The position numbers and the translations under genes are program-made. Positions 7,362-15,653 of a stretch of 30,709 nucleotides of DNA are shown here, one piece after another. Source of the stretch: Syntrophaceae bacterium UBA5764 (GTDB lineage Bacteria > Desulfobacterota > Syntrophia > Syntrophales > Smithellaceae); contig DIEW01000080.1 of NCBI GenBank assembly GCA_002418825.1, forward strand, positions 1 to 30,709. The letters run 5' to 3'. The notes below the pieces were generated by a model that worked only from the letters and a program-made list of their open reading frames with translations, was not told where the DNA came from and made no database searches. The first letter of the stretch is position 1. Each line of letters begins with the position of its first letter.

Positions 7362-7820
7362 TCAGGTCAAAGGTATGCGCCTGACGGAAACGATATCAAA
7401 CAGCTCTTTTTCTTTTTGCTTCATTTCCCGGGCTTTGTTTTGCGTTGTTTTTTCATGGTTATAACCCAGCAGGTGGAGCAGGCCGTGAATCAGAAGATAA
7501 TCTATTTCCTCGGCCAGGGTTAGCCCCCCTCCTTGCGCGTCTTTTTTTGCTGTTTCCACGGAGACAACAATGTCGCCTAATACATTTGGGTTGATATCTC
7601 CATATTCATCTTCACGCATGGAGAAGGAGAGAACATTAGTGGGCTTGTTTTTGCCAAGGTACTGTTTATTGAGCATTCTAATCGTTTCATCGTCGACAAA
7701 ACTGACGCTTATTTCCTTGTCCGCGCAATCGAGCCGCCGCATGATTATTTTAAGTGTGTTTCTGATTCTGTTTTTGTCTATTTTAATTCTGTTTTGATTG
7801 TTTTTTATCTGCAGATTCAT
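7362..7820 (-). CDS. ybeY: YbeY, rRNA maturation endoribonuclease
   Basis: YbeY is a zinc-dependent endoribonuclease acting in 16S rRNA 3'-end maturation and 70S quality control. The metal motif is H-x3-H-x5-H in HGLLHLLGYNH (His112, His116, His122); the usual GYDH is GYNH here, with all three histidines kept. TNVLSFSMRE and LGDIVVSVE are further family signatures. Length is 152 residues. The start overlaps the end of the upstream PgpH-like gene by 38 bases, indicating coupled translation. The order phoH - 7TM-HD gene - ybeY is widely conserved. Confidence 0.95.
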   Translation of the reverse strand: MNLQIKNNQNRIKIDKNRIRNTLKIIMRRLDCADKEISVSFVDDETIRMLNKQYLGKNKPTNVLSFSMREDEYGDINPNVLGDIVVSVETAKKDAQGGGLTLAEEIDYLLIHGLLHLLGYNHEKTTQNKAREMKQKEKELFDIVSVRRIPLT

Positions 7821-10140
7821 TGTCTTCTTTTTTGCCGTTTGATTCTTTCGGCGTTGTTTCCGGATAATCGACGCGATGGTGGAATATCCCCGTGAGAATT
7901 TTAATAAATGATTCGGCGATGGTGTTGAGGTTTCTCAGCGTCAGTTCGCATTCATCCAATTGTCCATCCATGTAGATACGTTCTATTCTTTCGCGCACCA
8001 GCGAGCGGATTCTTGCCGGCGTTGGGTTGGAAAGAGTGCGTGAAGAGGCCTCGATAACGTCTCCGAGCATTACCAAGCCGGCTTCTTTTGTTTGAGGTTT
8101 CGGACCGGGATAACGGAAATCTGTTTCCGACAAATTGCTTGCCGTCCTGTCCTTATTTTTTTTCGCCTTGTCGTAAAAGTAGCTGACGATGCTTGTGCCG
8201 TGGTGTTGACGAATGATGTTTATGATTTGTTGGCCTAATTTTTCCTTCGCCGCCAGTTCACAGCCATCCTTGACATGGGAAATGATGACCAGACTGCTCA
8301 TTTTTGGGGATAGTTTATCGTGCCTGTTTTCAGCGTTGGGTTGATTTTCAATAAAGTACTGAGGTTTCGTAAGCTTGCCGATGTCATGATAATAGGCGCT
8401 GACTTTTGCCAGAAGGGAATTGGCCCCGATGGCTTCGGCTGCCGCTTCTACCAGCGACGCGACAACGATGCTGTGATGATATGTGCCGGGAGCCTCAATA
8501 ATCATTCGCTGAAACAGGGGTTGATTGAGATTGGCCAGCTCCAGGAGCCTGATGTCTGTTATGTAACCGAATAAACTTTCAAAAAGCGGGGTAATTCCCG
8601 CCACGAGTATGCCGGTTAGAAATCCGCCGATAAAGCCCATGGCCAGCCGGACAAACAAATCATTGAAAAGGTTTCCGCTGAATAAATTTATGCTTATTAT
8701 TGCGGTCATGTTAATCAGTCCCAAGAAAGCTCCCACCCTAAGAAATGCCGAGCGCTGGTGAGTGCGTACGACCTTGTAGGAAGCAGCGATGGAACCCAGA
8801 AAACAATAAAAGGGGAAAGCGATTTTTTCTTCAAAAAGAAAAGCGATCATGAAGGAAACAAACACGGTTAGAACCATAGAGACGTTCCGGTTGATTAAGA
8901 CCGCGGTAATAATAGCTCCCAGAGCGAAAGGGATAGCAAAATAGCAGGCATCCGCGGATATCGAAGGGAAAGCCCTGTTGATGGCCAGAGAAATAAAAAT
9001 GCCCACTTTAACGAACAGTATTTGCAGTACGGCCAGAATGCCTAAAACCAGGAAATCAAGGTTGGAACGCGCGGCAGGCTTGGCCCAGTTTCTGGTCCGC
9101 CAGAAATACAAAACAATGCACAAAAACAAGGATATAAAGAAAATGCCGATAAGGACCGCGATTCCGTAAAATTTGTTGTTCCCTGTGGATTTGTAAAAGG
9201 CTTCAAGCTTAAGCAAAGTGTTATAATCAATATTTTCTCCTTCGCGGACAATCATCTCATTTTTTTGAACTTTAAAAAGAGTCGGCTTTACTTCTTCCAT
9301 CGCCGCTATTTTTTTCTTTTCCGTTGCCTCCATATTGAAAGTAAGGTTGGGTGTAAGCAGCCCTCTGGCGAGGGAAAAAAGAACTCTCCTGGTTGTGTAA
9401 TTTTCATAGCTGAAAACCGAGTTGATTTTTGCCTGCAGCGCTTCGTCAATCTCCTGAATGTTTAAAATGCCGGATAAATCGTTAATCGTCTGCTCGCTTT
9501 GTGTTTTTAAATCCCTTATGATGATTCCCCTTGCCGTTTGAGCTTTGTCCGGAGGGATGTTGGTGATGTGTTTGTTGTCGTAAAAATAGGAAATTGCCCG
9601 GTAAAGGTTGCGCTGTAAAGTCGGCGAAAAATTTTTTTCGCGCAAAATATAAAATTCTTCAACAGTCAGAGGAATTCCCAGATTGGCTTCCAGGTTTTGC
9701 TTGCTTTTTTGTGAGACGGGAATTTTGGCGAGTTCATCTTGTTTCTCTTTCCGTGTGCTCTTCAGTTCGGCGGCAGCGAGGGAAAAAGAATGGGCAAGTT
9801 TTGCATTAATGTTTGCCGGGGCTTCGCTGTCATAATCGAAAACAGGAAGAACGTTCTGTACCGCCTCGTTTATTTTATCTTCCGTAGCCTTTTTATCTTC
9901 AACAAGAAATTCGCGGTTGGCTTTGATATCGTATTCGGCGATCATCCCCTCTTCAAACTTGGGCGCGAAGAAATGTATTTCCGGCGTAAGGATGAAAGCC
10001 ATGGTCAGGCCAAGAGCGATCGCGATTGTCCATTTTTGAGAAGAGCTGCCCGTCAGCAGGGCCAGTGTTTTTTCGTGTCTTTTTAAGAGTTTTTCGAAAA
10101 TATCTAACCATTTATTTTTAAATGACAAAAGAATATTCAT
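7783..10140 (-). CDS. PgpH/YqfF-like 7TM-HD phosphohydrolase (candidate c-di-AMP phosphodiesterase)
   Basis: This is a 785-residue integral membrane protein. A first transmembrane segment (about 37-52) leads into a large extracytoplasmic 7TMR-HD-type domain (about 60-320). A cluster of hydrophobic helices follows (about 323-346, 362-387, 398-416, 420-436, 441-455, 468-487, 496-517), then a cytosolic HD domain. HD ligands are visible as His556, the H-D pair at 585-586 in YYHDIGKL, His622, the HH at 646-647 and Asp694. In Listeria, PgpH hydrolyses the second messenger c-di-AMP to pApA; activity here is inferred from the family. It lies 5 bases downstream of phoH and overlaps ybeY. The C-terminal 30 residues are charged and variable. 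Confidence 0.9.
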   Translation of the reverse strand: MNILLSFKNKWLDIFEKLLKRHEKTLALLTGSSSQKWTIAIALGLTMAFILTPEIHFFAPKFEEGMIAEYDIKANREFLVEDKKATEDKINEAVQNVLPVFDYDSEAPANINAKLAHSFSLAAAELKSTRKEKQDELAKIPVSQKSKQNLEANLGIPLTVEEFYILREKNFSPTLQRNLYRAISYFYDNKHITNIPPDKAQTARGIIIRDLKTQSEQTINDLSGILNIQEIDEALQAKINSVFSYENYTTRRVLFSLARGLLTPNLTFNMEATEKKKIAAMEEVKPTLFKVQKNEMIVREGENIDYNTLLKLEAFYKSTGNNKFYGIAVLIGIFFISLFLCIVLYFWRTRNWAKPAARSNLDFLVLGILAVLQILFVKVGIFISLAINRAFPSISADACYFAIPFALGAIITAVLINRNVSMVLTVFVSFMIAFLFEEKIAFPFYCFLGSIAASYKVVRTHQRSAFLRVGAFLGLINMTAIISINLFSGNLFNDLFVRLAMGFIGGFLTGILVAGITPLFESLFGYITDIRLLELANLNQPLFQRMIIEAPGTYHHSIVVASLVEAAAEAIGANSLLAKVSAYYHDIGKLTKPQYFIENQPNAENRHDKLSPKMSSLVIISHVKDGCELAAKEKLGQQIINIIRQHHGTSIVSYFYDKAKKNKDRTASNLSETDFRYPGPKPQTKEAGLVMLGDVIEASSRTLSNPTPARIRSLVRERIERIYMDGQLDECELTLRNLNTIAESFIKILTGIFHHRVDYPETTPKESNGKKEDNESADKKQSKQN

Positions 10141-10145
10141 GGCCT

Positions 10146-11141
10146 TTACTTTTTGTGATTATTTTTTTTATTTTCGTCTAAAGCGGCGTAGGCTTTGATG
10201 ACGTCGCTGACCAGAGGGTGCCGAACCACGTCTATTTCAGAAAAATGGACAAAACGGATGCGATCGATTTTTTTGAGGATTGATTCTGCCTCGATCAGCC
10301 CGGAGCCTTTATCCTGCGGCAGGTCAACCTGGGTGACATCGCCTGTTATTACTGCTTTTGACCCGAATCCCAGTCGCGTTAAAAACATTTTCATCTGTTC
10401 GGATGTTGTGTTTTGCGCTTCGTCCAGGATGACAAAAGAATCGTTGAGGGTGCGTCCGCGCATGAAAGCGAGAGGCGCGACTTCTATCATGCCTTTGTTG
10501 ATGAGCGCTGAAACTCTTTCCATATCAATCATGTCGTAAAGCGCGTCGTAGAGGGGGCGCAGGTAAGGATTAACTTTTTCCGCCATGTCTCCGGGTAAAA
10601 AACCGAGTTTTTCGCCCGCTTCTACCGCGGGACGAGCCAAAATGATGCGCTGAACTTTCTTTTCGACTAAATATGACACGGCCACGGCCATAGCCAGATA
10701 AGTTTTTCCTGTGCCGGCGGGGCCGATGGCAAAAACCATGTCAAAGTTTCTCATGTATTCAATATAGAGCTTCTGGGCGATGCTTTTGGGAGTAATGGTT
10801 CTTTTTTGGGACGAAACGAAAACCGTATCCAGAAAAACATTGGCCAGTTCAAAAGAGATGTCTTCAGACAGAATGCGATGGGCGTAGTCGATATCCGAAG
10901 GATGGATGCGCCATCCCCTGTCCATTATCGCGTAAAGCTGACGCAGCATGGTGCTGATTTTGTGCACCTGTCCGTCGGTGCCGGAAACCGATATGTGATT
11001 ACCCCACGCTTTAATCTTTACCGGTTCTAGTTTCTCGATAAGTTTTAAGTTTTTGTCATGTTCACCACAGAGATTCTTCATCAGGTCATAATCGTCAAAT
11101 AATATTTTTTCTGTGGCCGTATGTTTTTCTGTTTCCTTCAA
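10146..11141 (-). CDS. phoH: PhoH family ATPase (YbeZ-like)
   Basis: This cytosolic P-loop ATPase of 331 residues has Walker A GPAGTGKT at 140-147, Walker B VILDEAQN at 237-244, and the PhoH-specific ARPAVEAGEKLGFLPGD and ITGDVTQVDLP segments. PhoH/YbeZ proteins partner YbeY in RNA and ribosome metabolism, and both are encoded here in one operon with the 7TM-HD gene between them. The start is a TTG at 11141, preceded by AGGAG about 12 bases upstream; the next Met is residue 21 and would remove part of the N-terminal region. Only a weak promoter-like pair is visible in the 96 bases upstream, so read-through from the M20 gene is possible. Confidence 0.93.
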   Translation of the reverse strand: MKETEKHTATEKILFDDYDLMKNLCGEHDKNLKLIEKLEPVKIKAWGNHISVSGTDGQVHKISTMLRQLYAIMDRGWRIHPSDIDYAHRILSEDISFELANVFLDTVFVSSQKRTITPKSIAQKLYIEYMRNFDMVFAIGPAGTGKTYLAMAVAVSYLVEKKVQRIILARPAVEAGEKLGFLPGDMAEKVNPYLRPLYDALYDMIDMERVSALINKGMIEVAPLAFMRGRTLNDSFVILDEAQNTTSEQMKMFLTRLGFGSKAVITGDVTQVDLPQDKGSGLIEAESILKKIDRIRFVHFSEIDVVRHPLVSDVIKAYAALDENKKNNHKK

Positions 11142-11237
11142 ATATTTTTGTTGCTCCTAACAATTGTCATTTATAATAATGCTTTTTTAGTCCTTATCCG
11201 TAAATTTATCATTTCGGTGCGGTCAAAGCAATACAAA

Positions 11238-12476
11238 TTACTCCTGTAAAAATATATGCGCGAACACTTTGGCGTTTCCTAACATATTGTCAATTTTACA
11301 GTATTCATCAGGTTGGTGGGCGGTTACATCGATTTTCGACCATACGGCGGCGGGATAATTTCTTTTCCGAAAAAACGCGGCGACGGTTCCGGCGCCGACA
11401 CCGCCTGCCGATGCCTTTACCGCGTAAATAGTTTTCACGGCTTTCTGCAGGGCATGGACGACCGGCGCGGCGGCAGATGTCGGTTTAGTCGCCTGGAGCT
11501 TCTGCACTTCCGATATTTCGATTTTCACTTTGAATTTTTGTTCTACGGAGCGCGTTATTATTTTGATTTCCTTCAAAAGGTCTTTTAAATTATATTGCGG
11601 CAGGACGCGACAATCCAGATAAAAAACATCCTCACCGGGTATGGTGTTGACATTGCCCACATTTGCTTCTTTTTTTGTCGGCTCGAAAGTGCTGACAGGC
11701 GGTTTAAATAACTTATCTGTTTTTGCAAAACGTTTTTTTAAAATATCCAGTTTAGTCACCAGATGAGAAGCCGCGACAAAAGCGTTCTTTCCCAGTTGCG
11801 GCAACGATGCGTGACATTGTTTACCTGTTGTTTTAAAACGCAGCCAGAGCATGCTTTTTTCGGCAACTTCGATTAACGTGCCCTTGTGATTGCCGCCGTC
11901 GGGAACGATGATTAAATCATCTCGGCGGAAAGGCTGATCCGGGCATTCAAGGATATAGCGCAATCCGTGTTTGCTGCTTGTTTCTTCATCGGAGACAAAC
12001 GCCAGGCCTATGGAATTGCCCGGGAGAATTCCTTCATCCATTAAAGCTTTGGCGGCAAAAATAGAGGCTACCATATCCTGCTGGTTGTCTTCCACGCCCC
12101 GGCCGAAGATGCAGCCGTCTTTTACGTAGGCCTGGTATGGGTCGCGGCTCCAGAGCTTTAGTTCTCCGGGAGGCACGACATCCAGATGGGTTAGAATCCA
12201 GGTGAACTTGTTTTTGTTCTTTCCTTCGATGGTGGCGACAAAATTGGGCCGTATGCCGGAAGGCACGCTTTTGTCCGGCGCGTCATATTGGCGGAAATTC
12301 TTGAAACCGAGACTGATTAAATGTTTTTTCAGCAATCGCGCTTTTTCATATTCTCCCGCTCCCCCGTTATCCGGCCCTACGGCTTTTGTGGCGGTAAGGG
12401 CGATTTGCAGCCTAACCATGTCCTCGCGGTACGAATTGATTCTTTTTGTTATCCTTTTAAAAATTTTGTTGTGCAT
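11238..12476 (-). CDS. M20 family metallopeptidase
   Basis: This is a two-zinc amidohydrolase or peptidase of the M20/ArgE/DapE superfamily, 412 residues and cytosolic (no signal sequence). The first metal ligand is in THLDVVPPG (His97, Asp99), the bridging Asp130 in GRGVEDNQQ, the catalytic and ligand Glu164/165 in VSDEET, Asp193 in VPDGG, and the last His in VTAHQPDEY. A dimerisation domain is inserted between (about 205-330). Close relatives are often labelled succinyl-diaminopimelate desuccinylase-like or, misleadingly, diaminopimelate aminotransferase; the substrate is unknown. ATG 12476 has an AAGGGA site. It follows the M16 pair by 16 bases, so all three hydrolases share an operon. Confidence 0.9.
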   Translation of the reverse strand: MHNKIFKRITKRINSYREDMVRLQIALTATKAVGPDNGGAGEYEKARLLKKHLISLGFKNFRQYDAPDKSVPSGIRPNFVATIEGKNKNKFTWILTHLDVVPPGELKLWSRDPYQAYVKDGCIFGRGVEDNQQDMVASIFAAKALMDEGILPGNSIGLAFVSDEETSSKHGLRYILECPDQPFRRDDLIIVPDGGNHKGTLIEVAEKSMLWLRFKTTGKQCHASLPQLGKNAFVAASHLVTKLDILKKRFAKTDKLFKPPVSTFEPTKKEANVGNVNTIPGEDVFYLDCRVLPQYNLKDLLKEIKIITRSVEQKFKVKIEISEVQKLQATKPTSAAAPVVHALQKAVKTIYAVKASAGGVGAGTVAAFFRKRNYPAAVWSKIDVTAHQPDEYCKIDNMLGNAKVFAHIFLQE

Positions 12477-12492
12477 AACAAATCCCTTATTA

Positions 12493-13920
12493 TTATTCTT
12501 GCGGTTTCATTATAACTGGTTCCGCGGTTATATCCGCGGGTTTATCAAAGTTTTCATAATCGCCCAAAATGAGCACGACATTATTTGATTTATCGAGATA
12601 AAGACCGGCCAATCGACTTAAGTCTTCAAGCGTTACCTTTTCAATTCTTTCGCGGTAAAGGGTAAGATAATCGGGCGGCATTTTTTCAAATTCACTTTTC
12701 ATCTGTTGCCAGGCTATATCCTGAACGCTGGAGAAAGAAAAAATAAAACCGTTGTTAATTGATTGCTTGGCCCAGTCAAGTTCATTCGCCGTTAAGGTGT
12801 TTCTTTTTATACCGTCAAGGACGGTGTTGATTAAAGAAAGCGTCTGCATGGTGGAAGAAGTTTTCGTGAAGGCGTAAGCGACGAAAAGGCCGAAAGTTGA
12901 GCGGGGACGGTAGAGGCTGCCGGCACTGTAGGCCAGTCCTTTGTTGTTGCGCACAGCGTTGAAAATGCGCGAATTAAAGCCTCCGCTGCCGGTGATGAAG
13001 TCAAGAACGGTGAAAGCGTAATAATCAGGGTCATGTTTGCCCGGAGCGAATTGTCCGCAAACAATCGTGGATTGAGGAATGTCTTTGTCTATAAAATATA
13101 GACCGGCTTGGAGAGCGGGCGCGGGGAGCGACGTTTGATTGGCGGGTGCGCCTTTTTCCCACTTCCCGAAATATTTCGTAAACAAGTTTATTGCCTGTTC
13201 TTTTGTTATGTCGCCGGTTACGGCGAACATGATGTTGTCCGGTTGAAAAAAGCGCCGGTGAAAGTTTATTAAGTCCTCCCGGTCAATATTGGACAGAGAG
13301 GCAGATGAAAACATTCTGCCCCGGGGATTATTTCGGTAAATAAGACGGTTGAACTCCCGAAAGGCCAGTCTCTGTGGATCGTCTTGCAGCCGTCGCAGTT
13401 CTTCTTTTTTCAACTGTACGGCAAGCTCCAGTTTGTTTTTTTCGAAAGCCGGAGCGGTGATGATTTGTGCCAGGAGGTCAATTCCTTCCTCCGTGTTTTT
13501 GCTTAAGGCAGAAAAATCAACAGTGGCGTAATCCGTGTGCATGGAAACGGCAGCGGAAGCGGCCAGCAAATCAAAACGCCGATCGATTTCATCGCCTGTT
13601 AATTTTTCCGTGCCGCCGGTTCTCATTACATATGCCGTCAAATCGGCGACTCCTTCTTTGCCTTCCGGGTCATAAATTGAACCTGTGCTGACCAGAGCTT
13701 CGATATTAACCAAAGGCAGTTCATGATCTTCAAGAATATAGATTATGATGCCGTTTTCCAAAACCAACCGCTCAGCCGGCAGTAAATCAAACTTGAGCGC
13801 GGGGAAATTAATTTTATCCGGCGATATCAGCCGGGAATCGGCGGCTAAGGCCGCGCCGGGAAAAAATGCTGCGGTTAATAAAAATATAAGGGGAAATTTT
13901 AATATTTTTTTTGCAAGCAT
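12493..13920 (-). CDS. M16 family peptidase homologue, non-catalytic partner, secreted
   Basis: This 475-residue protein has a signal peptide (MLAKKILKFPLIFLLTAAFF, cleavage after about residue 26, GAALAA) and the two-lobed M16 fold. At the place where active M16 enzymes have HxxEH it reads GVADLTAYVMRTGGT, so both zinc histidines and the catalytic Glu are missing. The C-terminal lobe keeps NNKGLAYSAGS, like the region that in M16B dimers supplies the Arg/Tyr pair to the partner's active site. This fits the beta-type subunit of a heterodimer with the catalytic M16 gene 2 bases upstream. Export to the periplasm is inferred from the signal peptide. Confidence 0.9.
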   Translation of the reverse strand: MLAKKILKFPLIFLLTAAFFPGAALAADSRLISPDKINFPALKFDLLPAERLVLENGIIIYILEDHELPLVNIEALVSTGSIYDPEGKEGVADLTAYVMRTGGTEKLTGDEIDRRFDLLAASAAVSMHTDYATVDFSALSKNTEEGIDLLAQIITAPAFEKNKLELAVQLKKEELRRLQDDPQRLAFREFNRLIYRNNPRGRMFSSASLSNIDREDLINFHRRFFQPDNIMFAVTGDITKEQAINLFTKYFGKWEKGAPANQTSLPAPALQAGLYFIDKDIPQSTIVCGQFAPGKHDPDYYAFTVLDFITGSGGFNSRIFNAVRNNKGLAYSAGSLYRPRSTFGLFVAYAFTKTSSTMQTLSLINTVLDGIKRNTLTANELDWAKQSINNGFIFSFSSVQDIAWQQMKSEFEKMPPDYLTLYRERIEKVTLEDLSRLAGLYLDKSNNVVLILGDYENFDKPADITAEPVIMKPQE

Positions 13921-13922
13921 AA

Positions 13923-15431
13923 TTATTCTTTTTTTCTGTCTAAAGTGGCGATCGTGCGGTTTTCCTTTTTTAAATAATTTGTTGCGGTATTTTGAATATC
14001 CTGAGTGGTAACCTTGTCGATATTTTTCAAATAATCGGAAAAATAACGGTAATCTCCCAGCAATACCTCGTAATAAGACAATACTGAGGCGATACGCGCG
14101 TTGGAATCAAGGCTCTTTATGTAATTCATGCGTAGTTGATTTTTGGCTCTGGTCAATTCTTCCTCCGTTACCGGTTCGGTTTTTAATTTTTCCAGTTCCC
14201 GCAAAATAATGTTTTCCAGTTCGGCGTTCGTGTGGGGGTGGCGCGGACTGGCAAATATCGCAAAGATATTAGGATAGAGCGCAGCGGGCAGACCGTTGTA
14301 CGCACTTACACTTTCCGCCACTTGCATCTGTTTTACGAGCAGATTGTATAACCTGCTTGTGCGGCCAGCGGCAAGGATTGTTTCCAGAACATCGAAGATA
14401 TAATCATCGTAAGCGGGCGGGTTGGGCTTGTGAAAGCCGATAATCATTGCCGGACTGGCATCGAAAATAATTTCCGTTCTTTTCTCTTCGGTTTGTTTCG
14501 GTTCCGGCGCAATGGTGTTCTTTTTTTCTTTTGAGGGCGGGATAGGGCCGAAATATTTTTCAATCAGCTTGAGAGTTTGTTCCGGATTTATCGCGCCCAC
14601 CACCGCGATGACGGTTTTGTGCGGCGCGCGGTATTTTTCGAAGTATTTTTTCATGGCCGCGGGACTGAGGCGCATTAAATCCTGCGGCCAGCCGATAATC
14701 GGATTGCGATAGGGGTGAGTGGAAAAAGCAACGCTCATGAATTGTTCATAAAGCTTTCCGTCGGGATTTGTTTCTGTGCGCTGTCTTCTTTCTTCCATAA
14801 CTACGTCGCGTTCCGTGTAGAATTCGCGGAAAACGGGATTGAACAGACGGTCGGATTCGATACGCGCCCACAGTTCTAATTTGTTTGCCGGCAGACTAAC
14901 CTGATAAGTGGTGACGTCCTGGCCGGTGGAAGCATTAAGGTCCAGCCCGCCGTTTTGCGTGTAAAGACGGTCTATTTCGTTGGGAATGAAGTATTTTTTA
15001 TGCTCTTCCTGTAATTTTCGCAGTCGGGAGGAAAGCTCTTCGATGGTTTTGGCGTTAGCCTTATCGCCTTTCTGCTTTTCCTTATCCAGCGTCGTGCCTG
15101 TTTTTTCTATTGCCTCCAGTATTTTCTTTTCCGCGGCGTAGTTTTTCGTGCCGATGGTTTTTGTTCCTTTGAACATCATGTGTTCGAGCATATGCGCGGC
15201 GCCGGTTTCGCCTTTGTCTTCGTCCACCGCGCCGATACGATGGCGGATATACAGAGATACGGTAGGACTGATATGCCGCTCCATAATTAAAACCGTGATG
15301 CCGTTTTTCAGTTTTGTTTTGACAACTCTGCTTTCCAGGTCAAAGCAGAAAGCTTTTCCGTTCAGGCCCAGAAAAAAGGCGAGAATAATAAAAAGCAAAA
15401 AAAGATTATTCCTTTTCATCGTCAACTTCAT
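13923..15431 (-). CDS. M16 family zinc peptidase, catalytic subunit, secreted
   Basis: This 502-residue secreted metalloprotease has the inverted zinc motif HMLEH (His80, Glu83, His84) in GAAHMLEHMMFKGT. The distal Glu region lies further on in TERDVVMEERRQR. An N-terminal hydrophobic stretch (about 8-29) acts as signal peptide. Between the zinc motif and the conserved LNASTGQDVTTY there is an insertion of about 60 mostly charged residues (about 97-155) predicted to be helical, as seen in some proteobacterial M16B proteins. ATG 15431 overlaps the upstream gene by 26 bases; ATG 15419 (four codons later) is an equally possible start, and neither has a strong ribosome site. It pairs with the inactive homologue downstream. 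Confidence 0.92.
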   Translation of the reverse strand: MKLTMKRNNLFLLFIILAFFLGLNGKAFCFDLESRVVKTKLKNGITVLIMERHISPTVSLYIRHRIGAVDEDKGETGAAHMLEHMMFKGTKTIGTKNYAAEKKILEAIEKTGTTLDKEKQKGDKANAKTIEELSSRLRKLQEEHKKYFIPNEIDRLYTQNGGLDLNASTGQDVTTYQVSLPANKLELWARIESDRLFNPVFREFYTERDVVMEERRQRTETNPDGKLYEQFMSVAFSTHPYRNPIIGWPQDLMRLSPAAMKKYFEKYRAPHKTVIAVVGAINPEQTLKLIEKYFGPIPPSKEKKNTIAPEPKQTEEKRTEIIFDASPAMIIGFHKPNPPAYDDYIFDVLETILAAGRTSRLYNLLVKQMQVAESVSAYNGLPAALYPNIFAIFASPRHPHTNAELENIILRELEKLKTEPVTEEELTRAKNQLRMNYIKSLDSNARIASVLSYYEVLLGDYRYFSDYLKNIDKVTTQDIQNTATNYLKKENRTIATLDRKKE

Positions 15432-15645
15432 TTTGTGGTTTTTTAGGGAAAAAACGGAAATAGCAATAGATAAGTCCGGTGAGGCAAACCAGAATCAAAA
15501 GGGATGCGGAAAAAAAGGTCATGACAAATTCCATGGGATTGTTCATATTGAAGGCATTGGACATTATGTTAATACCGTAAACCAGAAAGACCACGGAAAC
15601 AGCCAGCACCGCGATATTTTTTAGCCAGGTGAGATATGTTGTCAT
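15406..15645 (-). CDS. Small two-helix membrane protein
   Basis: This 79-residue protein has two hydrophobic helices (about 9-30 and 42-66), a short NMNNPMEFVM loop between them, and a charged tail (PKKPQNEVDDEKE). ATG 15645 has AAAGGA at good spacing, and the 3' end overlaps the M16 gene by 26 bases, so it is a real coupled gene. I recall similar uncharacterised small proteins in Deltaproteobacteria but know no function. Its place between the radical SAM gene and the M16 pair suggests a role linked to one of them. Confidence 0.75.
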   Translation of the reverse strand: MTTYLTWLKNIAVLAVSVVFLVYGINIMSNAFNMNNPMEFVMTFFSASLLILVCLTGLIYCYFRFFPKKPQNEVDDEKE

Positions 15646-15653
15646 GATATCCT

